Part shown: piece after piece, positions 38,601-48,606 of the stretch
Layout: the number at the start of each line of letters is the position of its first letter
Position numbering within the stretch: the first letter of the stretch is position 1
Assembly (NCBI RefSeq): GCF_000002425.4
Contig: NC_037267.1
Location: forward strand, 7,949,396 to 8,013,395
Length of the DNA: 64,000 bases
From: Physcomitrium patens
Taxonomy: Eukaryota > Streptophyta > Bryopsida > Funariales > Funariaceae
Direction: 5' to 3'
Made by a program: the position numbers and the translations under genes
The notes under the pieces: model-generated
Database searches by the model: none
What the model was told of the DNA's origin: nothing
What the model saw: only the letters and a program-made list of their open reading frames with translations

Positions 38601-40552
38601 CTATTGGAAGTCAGCTCAGAATAGTCAAAAGAACTCTCGGAGAAGACGACAGAACAGGTCAAGGAGAAACATCCAGACTACGTTACGTGGATCAGCAGAT
38701 ACGTCAACAGCGAGCACTCCAGCAACTTGGAATGCTCCAACAGCATGCATGGAGACCGCAACGAGGTCTTCCAGAACGGGCTGTATCCGTGTTGAGGGCC
38801 TGGTTATTTGAGCACTTCCTTCATCCGTAAGAAAACTTGCCTTGTACTTCTGAGGTTGTTAGTGAAGGGCAAGACGCATAATAAGTCTTAAATGGTAATG
38901 AATTGAGTTTGCATCCTAAGATGATCGAAAGGCTTTGCAGATCAATTTATTTAGGTTTCCTAGTTTTGGCTGAAATGCGGAAGTGGCATGATCGGGTCAT
39001 TAATGAGAAATTTGGTTAGGAAGATTAGTTCTATGAGTAAATGTTTTAGAGTTTTTTGTTAGCAATTATAGGAACAGGAAACTTTAATTCTGTTACAACA
39101 AAATTCTCCACTTGCTGATGCATGATGTGACAAATAATGATCAGATATCCGAAAGACGTGGACAAATTGTCCCTTGCGAAGCAGACTGGACTGACAAGGA
39201 GTCAGGTATAATATTACTCCAAGACTTTTCGTGTGGTGCTCATATATCAGTAGCAGGAATTTGAGAGCTGTAATTTGATGTTTCCGCAACCTACGAATAC
39301 TCATTTTGTTTAATTGTACAGTTTGAATGTGTTCTATATACACCATTCGATTTCCTCGAATCTTTAACCTGAAGTCCCCTTCCCTACCCAGTATCCAGAA
39401 CGCTTTTGTTAAACATCCACTTTTGTCAGAGGGGATAGAATTACTTGCAGATGGCTTGACAGAGTTACGTGACTTCTGTGAAATCAGGTCTCTAACTGGT
39501 TCATCAACGCACGAGTTCGATTATGGAAGCCAATGGTAGAGGAAATGTACGTGGAGGAACAGAAAGAGTACTCCGAAGATCATTCTACAGCCTTGGCGCA
39601 GTCTGAAAGAATGGCAAGAGACCAAGTGGAGATTGAGAACAACACATATGAGCAGTATGAGGGAGGCAGAGGGCACTCGGGTTTGCTCCATGAGATCAGT
39701 GCAGGTGCCCAATCGTCCAGATTACCGAACGGCGTGAAGAGAAACGATGACAGAGAACATGATGCTGGAGCCAGCGTTTCAGAAGCTGGAGCAATGTCAT
39801 CTGACACCAACACCGAATTTCATTCACAGCCACTTCCCAGAGGTCATCACCTAGATGTCGGTGTTGCCGGGAGTTATAATCCGGAAGGTCGAGAAGTCAA
39901 GAAGCCTAAATTAAACTCTGTATCTGATGCCTTCAACTCTAATTCATCAACGGCGCTTATTCACCCTGGAATGAACGTTGATACTGGTGAGAACTGCGCA
40001 CAGCCCCAAAATTTCTCTCCTGAAGATGAATTAGACTTGCAAGGTAAAGGCGATACCGATTTTGGTGCTCATAGCCAATCTATGAATCAGATCAACCAAG
40101 ACGAAAATGGATACACGATCTCTCAGAGGGGAGCTACGACAGTCGATCAGCTTGAAGCAAACGTTGCTAGCGGGACTTTCGGATCATATAACAGCAACAT
40201 CGGACACAGATATGGGAATGAGGACTATGCGTCAAGAACAATTTCAGCTGGCCTGACTACAAGTACTGGTGTATCGCTCACCCTAGGATTACGTCACTGT
40301 GATGCAAACCAGCTTGGATCTTCGATGGTATCTCCCACTCTCACAAAGAATCCGTACAATATGGATATGAACGATCAAATGAACCAGCTTAACAGGGTGG
40401 ACCATTTTGAAGGAAGGATTGAAGGTATCAGCAGCAATGGTCAATCCTCCGCAACTATGAGCAATGGGCACTATAATCAAATAACAGTACATGAAAACAC
40501 TAATAATTCCACCCAACAACTTTCACCTCATCATGAGTTTGTTACCAGTTGA
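35698..40552 (+). CDS. BELL: BELL-class TALE homeodomain transcription factor, five coding exons
   Basis: Coding exons: 35,698-37,383, 37,961-38,091, 38,587-38,826, 39,145-39,205 and 39,488-40,552. All introns are GT-AG, and the joined frame of 1,060 residues has no stop. ATG at 35,698 ([10 protein letters not shown]) is the first in-frame ATG; the frame extends upstream only through a GTG. Order along the protein: a Ser/Gly/Gln-rich, probably disordered N-terminus; a ZIBEL-type motif [10 protein letters not shown] (335-344); the SKY box beginning [14 protein letters not shown] (442); basic KRPPK (462-466); the BELL domain (about 549-612, VEARYRRY...[12 protein letters not shown]); a [12 protein letters not shown] linker; and a TALE homeodomain (about 661-722) with PYP at 686-688 and WFINAR at 710-715. 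A second ZIBEL motif VSLTLGL lies at 968-974. SKY and BELL form the surface that binds KNOX partners, and the homeodomain binds DNA in the nucleus. In mosses, BELL/KNOX pairing drives the diploid programme. The protein is longer than typical flowering-plant BELLs (roughly 500-800 residues) because of long disordered ends. No key residue is missing. Confidence 0.96.
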
Positions 40553-41340
40553 TGGACCAGGTAATTAATCCTCGCATAGTGACTACTTGGCATTTATGTG
40601 AAAATTCTCATAGCTCGATGACCTTCTGTTAGTGTAAACTCTGATGTAACATAGAGTTGATAAGTCAAGTTGTTTGAAAAATTCACGAGGGCGTTATGAA
40701 AAATCCATAAATGGGAATTGGCTAGTAATTACCGTTCCACAAATGACGAACTGCTCGAAGGTTCCAAACTATCCCAATTCATAAACCTTCCTGTGGTCTT
40801 TTTCTTGTATTCCCTGTAGTTTTGACTCTTCAGATTTTGTGTTTCTTGGCTGTGACAGATTCAGGGATATCGAAGTGCCAACCTCCAGCATATAGAGATC
40901 TCTATTTCAAGATTGAAAGAGGTGAAAGCCAATTGTTTCATTAGGCTAAGCACAAGTCTTGCATTTATCATATAGCACAATCATCATGTTATGCATCTGA
41001 ATTTTCTGATTGTCGTATGCCAGATGCTTTCAAATATATGCTCTGTTCTCACATAATCTATGGCAGGAAATTTATGTACATGTGTGATTTTCAGGGGATG
41101 TGTACTTGGTCTTAGCTCATTCATGTGGATTTTGTTGCCCTGATCCACTAGAAAAGCTGCAATTATAATCTGTCACGAGCTGCTTGCATATCTGAAGGTC
41201 TCAAAGTTCTAGTTTATATTACATGTAATGAAATTTGTTCTCCTTTAAGTGTTTGACAATGAGTTTACATCAAACTTTATATAATGCACAGAGAGGCTTT
41301 TGTAATGAAGCCAACTTTGACAATGCATGGTACAATTTCA
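40553..41340 (+). other. BELL 3' untranslated region with a probable intron
   Basis: Nine bases after the stop codon lies a strong donor, CCAG|GTAATT (40,560/40,561), and a matching acceptor, TTGGCTGTGACAG, ends at 40,858. An intron of about 298 bases in the 3' UTR is therefore likely. Balanced composition continues to about 41,340, where AT-rich spacer begins, which suggests the transcript ends near there. No canonical AATAAA was seen; variants such as AATGAA occur at about 41,230 and 41,304. An intron about 8 bases after the stop is too close to trigger nonsense-mediated decay by the usual 50-55 base rule. Confidence 0.5.
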
Positions 41341-42197
41341 CTACTAAAATGTTTCTCATTTTGAATTTATAAATTCCAACTTTCATCATCTAAAATTCAT
41401 CCAATTGAGTTATATATCAAGTCATTTTCGGATAATCTGAAAATTCTCTGTACCTAACAATTTTTAAGACCCAATTAATTGGTTTTGTGGTCAATGAAAG
41501 AAAAAAAATTAAATTAATGAAATAACATTTATGCATAAATTCTTTAAAAAAAAAAAGTTAGAAAAAAAATATTGCTATGGTCTCTTATATTTAAGAATTT
41601 TAAGCTTTTGTATTGTTCAAATAAATCACTGTTTTACTAATATAAAATATATGTTTGAATATAAAGAATTATAATTATAATTTATTTTTAAAGATTATTA
41701 ATAGCAATAAATATAGAATCTTATGAAGATATTCTTTTAATATTGTGATATATGTATTGTAGTCAAGGTTTCAAGGTATTAACCGTGTAGTATTAAATAA
41801 ATGAGTTTAGATTGATTTTTATAATGTATATTTTTAGGACAAATACTATAAGGACAAATAAAAAAGAAAAAGAAAAAGAAAAAAAAAACAAAGATAGGAG
41901 ATAAGTAGAAGGATATTTATAAAGTGTAAAGAAATTAATTGTTGTTAAGCAAAAATATAAAATGAAATAAAATCTTAAATTAAGATTTGAATGTAAGAAA
42001 ATACAATCAAGATTAAGAATGGATTTTTTCTTGTTGATATATATATATATATATATATATATTAACTACCAAAAGAATGATGCTTCTTAAAGACCTAAAG
42101 AAAAATAGGTTAAATATTCAAAAATGTAAAATGATTCTATTGTAGCTTTTTAATATTAAAAAAAAAAAAAACATTTTAAATTTTACTTTAATCATAT
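41341..42197. other. AT-rich spacer
   Basis: Between the BELL 3' end and the complete retroelement. It holds (TA)n at 42,037-42,062 and A-rich runs. No coding or RNA signal was seen. Confidence 0.6.
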
Positions 42198-42758
42198 TGT
42201 CAAGGACAAGAACTCGATGAAAAAATAATTCAGACAAGTGAGCCTTCATTCAAAGAAAGATAATAAAAAATAAATAAATAAGTATGTATATTGAAAGAGA
42301 AACTGAAATAGCTATTGCCAAAAGACAAGAAAATTAGAGACCCTTGAAACTAGACTGGAAGCAAGAAAGGAGTTGACAAGAGTGAAGAAAGCTTCACTCT
42401 TGTCTCTATATATACTATCTAACTAGGGTCTACATGGCGACGTTCTATAGGATCTCCAATATGTATTGACTTTGTAGGACACATGCCTTGACTTATAAGG
42501 CAAGTTTTTCTACGTGTGGGCCACATAATTAGCTTGATCTTCAAGCTAACAACATGTGTGGCACATGGCCAACTTATTGACCACGTTTCTAATCCAAAAA
42601 ATCAATTAAAGACACCTATGAAGTCAAAATAGCATCTATAAAGCTTCTAGGAAGCTTTCATATTAAATACTATAGAATTAACTTACTTTTATCTACTTTT
42701 ACTTACTTCCACCTATTTGTATATGTAATTACTAACTTACATGAGTATGTCCGTGACA
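42198..42758 (-). repeat. 3' LTR of the full-length element
   Basis: 561 bp, bounded by TGTCAAGGAC and CCGTGACA on the plus strand. It contains a TATA-like CTATATATAC at 42,406-42,415 and, next to it, a perfect 13-bp inverted repeat (GACAAGAGTGAAG, 42,375-42,387, with its complement at 42,392-42,404). In element sense the TATA box comes first, so the hairpin would lie close to the start of the retroelement RNA. Confidence 0.95.
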
Positions 42759-42760
42759 TT

Positions 42761-42778
42761 ACCCTTCCCTCCCCCCTC
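42761..42778 (-). other. Polypurine tract of the full-length element
   Basis: On the minus strand GGAGGGGGGAGGGAAGGG ends three bases before the TGTCACGG start of the 3' LTR. A purine run in this position primes plus-strand DNA synthesis in LTR retroelements. Confidence 0.85.
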
Positions 42779-43300
42779 CTTGTAGGGACGAGTTCCATGA
42801 GGAGCGGTCATCATTTGTTGAGGAAATCTATGATACGACAAATTATATTTGCCACATACTTTGATCTTTGTTCTCTTCAAAGATGATTAATAAGGCCTCT
42901 CAACCATCGGTAGTATCCCATACCAAGGCGAAAAGACCACCCAGTTATTTAATTATTGTTGAGGCCTTCATAACTTCATTCGAATAGAACATTTGGAATA
43001 CCATCAGGAGTTGTTCCTACCTCTAGTAAAATCACCAAACATCAGGAGTCCCTTTCTAAATCATGATATCAAACACGTTGTATCTCGCCATCTATTTGAG
43101 AAAGAACATGTCGTTCTTGAAGATCTTCATCTCGATTGCATCGTCTTAAAGGTTGTGAAAATCATAATATCTCGTCTAGCAAGTCAACAAATGAAGGCTC
43201 TTGAATCGAATCCGCTGGTTGTTGGTTCTCCATCTCTTGAGCATCACAACTACAAAGAAGCTACAAACAAGGATTGAAAGTAGAATGTTATCTTGCCTAG
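42779..43300 (-). other. Post-chromodomain 3' region of the full-length element
   Basis: A closed-frame region between the chromodomain and the polypurine tract. It is conserved as DNA in the older plus-strand copy at 57,400-57,697 and 59,830-60,056, which shows it is part of the element. Frames on the plus strand here (for example 42,993-43,277) are antisense shadows. Confidence 0.7.
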
Positions 43301-43756
43301 ATGTTGTTTTTTTTATAAAGAAGGTTTTCATCTTGATTTTGATGGATGTCGTCGATGAAAAGCCTCCATCGTCTTTGCTACATTTGCAAGATTCTTTATT
43401 GGCTCTCATGTGCATTCACTAATATCATATCCATGCCAATGGACAAGATATTCCAATTTATTTTGGCGCCGCCTTGAATCTAAGACTTCTTCTACTTCAA
43501 ACTATTCATTATTGTCTACTTCTATAGGAGGAGGTGGAGCTTGTCGTCTTCTTGGTATGTCCACTGTCTTGTATGGTTCAAGAAGAGATACGTGGAATAC
43601 TGGATGAATTTTCATTGACTCCGATAGATGTAAATGATATGCAACTGGATTGATTTGTGCAGAAATAGAAAATGGTCCAAGTCTTCGATAGTCTAACTTA
43701 TCACAAGGACGAGTGGTCTTGATATTGCGACAAAGTAGCCATACTTTATTACCCAA
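43300..43756 (-). pseudogene. Integrase C-terminal domain and chromodomain, broken
   Basis: The frame at 43,502-43,756 gives the C-terminal integrase module (KVWLLCRNIKTTRPCDKLDY, then HPVFHVSLLEPYK). After a stop, the same frame continues into a chromodomain with EVEEVLDSR, then EYLVHWHGYDISE. The expected tryptophan codon of the next 'W-E-P' signature is TGA at 43,406-43,408, so the domain is cut. Chromodomains of chromoviruses steer integration to marked chromatin. The frame ends in ordinary 3' element sequence. Confidence 0.85.
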
Positions 43757-43833
43757 GACGAATGGTTGTTATTCCTTTCGATAGACATCCACATTAACCT
43801 TTTGTTGTTCTTGAGCCTCTTTTAACTACGCCT

Positions 43834-44734
43834 TTATCGTTGCATGTAGCTCTGATAAATGAATCGCCAAATCTTTTGCAGCAGGATTATCAACTTTTGA
43901 AAAGTCAAAAGTATCGAGTCATGGATGATAAGCATAATTAGCAAAGAAAGATGTTTGTTTTGTAGAAAAATATACCGTGTTATTGTAAGCAAATTCTGCC
44001 AATGGCAAAAGAGTTGTCCAATCATCTTGTTGGTAGTTCATGGTACATCTTAAATATTGCTCCAAAACTTGATTAACACGCTCCGTTTGTCCATCAATTT
44101 GAAGATGGAATGTCGAAGATAGTTTTATATCCACTTTTAGAATCTTGAAAAGAGTCCGCCAAAATCTTGATACAAATTGAGTTCCCCTATCTGATATAAT
44201 ATCCTTGGGTAATCCATGATAGTGATAGATATTATCAAGAAAGAGCTTAGCTGTTTCTTCACCTGTAATAGATTTTTTACATGGTATAAAATATGCCATC
44301 TTGGTAAAACGATCTACTATCACGAATATAGAGTCATGAGAACCTGAGATTAGAAGATCCGTGATGAAGTCCATAGAAACAAAAGACCATGGTTGTTCTG
44401 GAATCGGTAATGGCTGAAGAAGTCCAAAAAGTCGATGATCAGGAGTTTTTGATCTTGAGCAAACATCACATGATTGTACAAAATCTTTGACTGCCTTCCA
44501 CATTTGAGGCCACCAAAAATCCCTAGATATCAGCTCTAAAGTCTTATTATATCTAAAATGTCTTGGTGCTGGGAAGTTGTGACGAACTTGAAGAATACGT
44601 AAATGTGCTTCTCCTTCTGGAACATATAGGCGTCCTTCGAAATAAAGTAGGTTGTTCTTGAATTCAAATTTAGAGGGATCATGAGATTTAGAAGAATTAT
44701 TTTTGATATCATGAATAAGAGGGTTTGAAGACAT
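43834..44734 (-). pseudogene. Integrase core of the full-length element, truncated
   Basis: The open part is 43,919-44,734. It shows the HHCC zinc-binding module (HNFPAPRHF ... CDVCSRSK) and the DDE catalytic triad: D in MDFITD, D in SDRGTQF, E in GQTERVNQ. The GLLQPLPIPEQPW linker is typical of Ty3/gypsy integrases. The frame stops near 43,919 and continues only in another frame, so integrase is disconnected from its C-terminal domain. Confidence 0.92.
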
Positions 44735-44749
44735 ACTTAACTGGACTTA

Positions 44750-45358
44750 CTTAAGAAAAGTTAAATCAACAATCAATGTTGATTTTATTGCTTGAAGATA
44801 AAATTGCTCCAGCTTCAAGAGAATCATTCTTTGTTGCTCAAAAGCTGCATCTCTTTCTTTTGGTGCAAGATAAGAATGTCTAGATAAGGCATCAGACAAA
44901 CCTTGTTATTTTCCTGGCCGATAAGTGATGATGAACTCAAATCTTGATAAAGACATGCTCCAACGAGCTTGACAACGATTTAATATGCGTGCTGATATAA
45001 AATACTCGAGGTTCATGTGATCCGTATACACGGTGACTAGATTGGAAGCGCCTTCTAGATAATGACGCTATTCTTGAAAAGAATCCATAATTACAAGAAG
45101 TTCTTTGTCATGGATCTCATAATTGATTTTTGTTGCTGAGAATTTTCTTGAATGAAAGGCTATTAGATGAAGTTTGTCATCTATTCCCATTTGTGATAAA
45201 ACCGCACCCAGAGCAAAGCCTGATGCATCTATTTCCATAAAGAATGCTTTGGAAAAATCAACACAACACAAGATTGGTGCAGAAACAAACGTTGTCTTCA
45301 AAGATTCAAAAGCAACTTTCGCTTCTTGATTCCATTGGAGTTTGTCTTTACAAGTCAA
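44750..45358 (-). pseudogene. RT connection and RNase H region, broken
   Basis: The open part 45,068-45,358 includes KLQWNQEAKVAFESLK, then FFMEIDASGFALGAVLSQ (first catalytic Asp of RNase H in DAS) and FHSRKFSATKINYEIHDKELL (Glu in the DKELL motif). A stop follows at the 'FQE' boundary. The DALSRHSY phrase that ends RNase H is found near 44,880-44,910 after a further stop. Confidence 0.88.
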
Positions 45359-45406
45359 ATGTGTAAGTAGAGCTACAACTCGAGAGGAGTCCTTAATGAA
45401 GATCTA

Positions 45407-46702
45407 TTAGTAGTTGACAAATCCCAAAAAGCATTGGACATCTCTTACCGATTTTGGAATCTCCCAATCTATAATAGTTTGAACTTTCTTTGGATCCATC
45501 ATAAGTCTATCATTTGAAATGATGTAACCTAAGAAATCGACTTGAGTAGTGTGGAATACACACTTTTCTATCTTGGCATAGAGTCCTCCATCTCTTAATT
45601 TTTGTAATACACGATGAACATGAAGTTCATGTTCTTCTAGATTCTTAGAATAAATCAAGATGTCGTCTAGATAACAGACTACAAAATCGTCCAAAAACTC
45701 TCAAAAAACATCATTCATTAGATGTTGAAAAGCTGCTGGTGCATTTGTAAGTCCAAAAGGCATGACATTGTATTCAAAATGTCCATACCTAGTTCAAAAC
45801 GCAGTCTTCCATTCATCTCCTTCTTTAATGCGTACTAGTTTGTATGCTCTTCGAAGATCTATTTTTGTATAGATCTTAGCTTGATTTAGCTGATCAAAAA
45901 GTCCAGATATTAAAGGTAGTGGATACCTGTTCTTGATGGTAATCTTGTTGAGTCCTCGATAATCAACACACATCCGCAATGATCCATCTTTTTTCTTCAC
46001 AAATAGAATTGGAGCTCCTGTCGGAGATTTAGAATGGCATATGAAATTCTTGGCTAGATTTTCTTCAATATACTCCTTAAGTTCAGTCAACTCATTTTGT
46101 GATAAACTGTAGATTGGTCCAAATGGTAGTTGTGTTCCTTCTTGAAGGTCAATTGAACAATCATAGGGATGATGTTTCGGGAGTATATCCGCATTCTTTT
46201 TTTCGAATACATCTTGAAATTCTTGATATTGGCTTGGAATGCCACTTGAAGTCTTTCCACCAGTAGAAACAAGTGTGGCATAAATAATATATGGTGATTC
46301 TTTCATAGCAGCATACAAGAAAGCTTTTGCACCTATAAATACGGGTTTAATTGAACTGGACTTATGACTCTCTACTTGATGAACTACACTGTTAGTTATA
46401 CTTTTAGAGAAAGTAAGAGTTTGGGAAATCCAATCTATTTGAGGGTTGTATTTTTCTAACCACGATAAACCTAAAATGATTGGATTAGAGGGAGATCTAA
46501 TGATATTAAATACTACAAAGCTATTATGACCATTGATTATTACTTCTATAGGAATGGTTTCATGAATAATATCTCCAAAAGACAATGGACGACCACTTAT
46601 GACTTCTACATGAACAGATTTAGTTTTCTTTACTAAAGATATGCTATGTCTTTTAGTAAATTCTTCATCTAAGAAACACGCTGAGGCTCCTGAATCTAAC
46701 AA
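45407..46702 (-). pseudogene. Aspartic protease and reverse transcriptase, interrupted by stops
   Basis: The frame begins with the protease signature LDSGAS (near 46,697) and runs through a linker into [52 protein letters not shown] at 45,794-45,796 and a second at 45,701-45,703 interrupt RT at positions where arginine-type codons are usual (CGA to TGA would explain both). The catalytic YLDD is intact in the last part (45,407-45,694, CYLDDILIYSKN). More stops follow at about 45,404. Confidence 0.93.
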
Positions 46703-47565
46703 GGCAAAGGCTTTATAATATTTAGGTCCTAAAATAACATTTAATGTAAAACAAGGAGAGGGCTCTAAGGAGAGAATAGGACCTTTACTAGATGTTGTGC
46801 AAGGTTCCAGTCACACGGTTCCTATTGTAGTTGAACAAACTCGTTTTCCAACATATTGTCTTCTTTCACAGCCATACTCCTCATTTTGTAATTGTGTCAT
46901 TTCTTTGGACAATATTGAGCAGTGTGCTTTGGTTCTCCACAATATAAACATAATCCTTCTTGATGACGACGAGTCTTTTCTTGCTCAGTAAGAGGTTTAA
47001 AACATACTACATTAATTTATATATCTTCTACTTCCGAATGTATGTGTTGAAGAGGTGTTGGTGTTTCTATTGAATTATAGTAACGTTGAGGTCTACTTGT
47101 ACAGTTCTCAGATCGAAATTTAAAAAGACAATTGTCACACTTCACAACAAAGTCAATTACTTGACTCAATGTTTGAAGATCAGGTCAGTTGAGCATTAAT
47201 TTTTTTACCTCATATTGTAATCCGTAGAAAAATTAGCTAATAAGTACAACATCATTCCACTTGATATCAATTGCAAGTTATTAAAATTATGAAGCGTACA
47301 ACGTTACTCATCGATTGCCTTATCATAAAATATGGATCTTATTGGTTGCAATACAAATTGCATCATGTTCTCCATACATGGATCGAAACTTCGCTAGAAA
47401 ATCCTCTAGATTATCCAATATTAGATCTCGTCATTCAAGAAAAGATGAAAACCATGATAGTGCTAAATCTAAAAGAAGTGTACTAATGAATCTAACTTGC
47501 AATCCTGGAGTTGGATAGCTTTGGGGTTGAAGTTCAATCACAACTTATACTTGATTGATAAATCC
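46703..47565 (-). pseudogene. gag C-terminal region with CCHC zinc knuckle, decayed
   Basis: The minus strand at 46,909-46,950 encodes CLYCGEPKHTAQYC, an exact C-x2-C-x4-H-x4-C knuckle that binds RNA in gag proteins. Sequence between it and the gag N-terminal frame is closed by several stops. Plus-strand frames here are shadows. Confidence 0.85.
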
Positions 47566-47829
47566 TCAAAACTTGGATCTGGTGCCATCAGACTTCTTAG
47601 ATAGGGTAATTCTTGGTTCTTTAACATTTGAAGGGCATTCCACCATAGGAAAAAGGACATAGTTTGGTACACATGTTGAAGCAGCTCCAACCATTTCTAT
47701 ATCTTCACTTCTTGCCAATCTTGTTGCTCCTTGTCGTGGTAAATTGAGTTGATGCATCGCAAGCATTAATTCCCTCAATTGCTCTTGCATTTGTACCATT
47801 GCACTCTTCATTTCAACAAGTTCTACCAT
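47566..47829 (-). pseudogene. gag N-terminal fragment
   Basis: An 87-codon frame starts with ATG (MVELVEMKSAMVQMQEQL), has a heptad-like Leu/Met pattern over the first 35 residues (possible coiled coil) and ends in DGTRSKF. The GTRSKF ending recurs in the plus-strand copy at 51,190. The N-terminal part differs from the older copies near 540-840 and 5,200-5,400, so the family may have two gag variants. Confidence 0.65.
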
Positions 47830-48009
47830 GATAATATTTAGAAAAAAGAAGATGTCTAATATCGCTCAAGACAAATAGAAGAGAGGACTTGAGAACAAAG
47901 AAAATACTAAGGACAATATCAGTTTAGAAGAAGATAATCCATAACTTCTAATATATTTATATCTTATCAAGAGAAAGGGATAATCCACTCTTAATCAAGA
48001 TTAGACAAT

Positions 48010-48021
48010 GCTCTGATATTG
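48010..48021 (-). other. Primer-binding-like site (initiator Met tRNA type), weak
   Basis: On the minus strand, 20 bases inside the 5' LTR edge, the sequence ATATCAGAGC matches the 3'-end complement of initiator tRNA-Met (TGGTATCAGAGC) except for its first three bases. The distance from the LTR is longer than the usual 0-5 bases. Confidence 0.4.
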
Positions 48022-48041
48022 TAGGTGTACTCTTGTCAATC

Positions 48042-48601
48042 TGTCAAGGATAAGAACTTGATGAAAAAATAATTCAGACAAGTGAGCCTTCACTCAAAGA
48101 AAGGTAACAAAATATAAATAAACAAGTATGTATATTGAAAAAGAAACTGGAATGGCTATTGCCAAAAGACAAGAAAATTAGAGACCCTTGAAACTAGACT
48201 GGAAGCAAGAAAGGAGTTGACAAGAGTGAAGAAAGCTTCACTCTTGTCTCTATATATACTATCTAACTAGGGGCTACTTGGTGACGTTCTATAGGACCTC
48301 CAATATGTGTTGACTTTGTAGGACACATGCCTTGACTTACAAGGCAAGTTTTTCTACGTGTAGGCCACATAGTTAGCTTGATCTTCAAGCTAACAACATG
48401 TGTGGCACATGGCCAACTTGTTGACCACGTTTCTAATCCAAAAGGCAATTAAAGACACCTATGAAGTCAAAATAGCATCTATGAAGCTTCTAGGAAGCTA
48501 TCATATTAAATACTATAGAATTAACTTACTTTTATCTACTTTTACTTACTTCCACCTATTTGTATATGTAATTATTAGCTTACATGAGTATGTCTGTGAC
48601 A
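48042..48601 (-). repeat. 5' LTR of the full-length element
   Basis: 560 bp, the counterpart of 42,198-42,758. It holds the same features: TATA-like CTATATATAC near 48,250-48,259 and the 13-bp inverted repeat at 48,219-48,231 and 48,236-48,248 with a 4-base loop. Confidence 0.95.
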
Positions 48602-48606
48602 CATAT

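Larger units (their letters stand above)
42198..48601 (-). mobile_element. Full-length Ty3/gypsy chromodomain retrotransposon (family 1), inactive
   Basis: The 6,404-bp element has LTRs at both ends, TG...CA termini and a perfect 5-bp target duplication, CATAT, at 42,193-42,197 and 48,602-48,606. Read on the minus strand the order is 5' LTR, primer-binding-like site, gag with CCHC knuckle, protease, RT, RNase H, integrase, chromodomain, polypurine tract, 3' LTR. The RT-before-integrase order and the chromodomain make it a Ty3/gypsy chromovirus. Style and wording resemble the bryophyte/fungal-like chromoviruses more than the usual flowering-plant clades, which is inference. The two LTRs differ at roughly 27 of about 560 positions by eye (about 5%), nearly all transitions. 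Several in-frame stops make it non-autonomous. It converges on the BELL gene. Confidence 0.95.

Noticed and set aside
43176..43422. Plus-strand frames over the retroelement chromodomain
   Set aside because: They are antisense to a clearly identified minus-strand retroelement region and have no domain.
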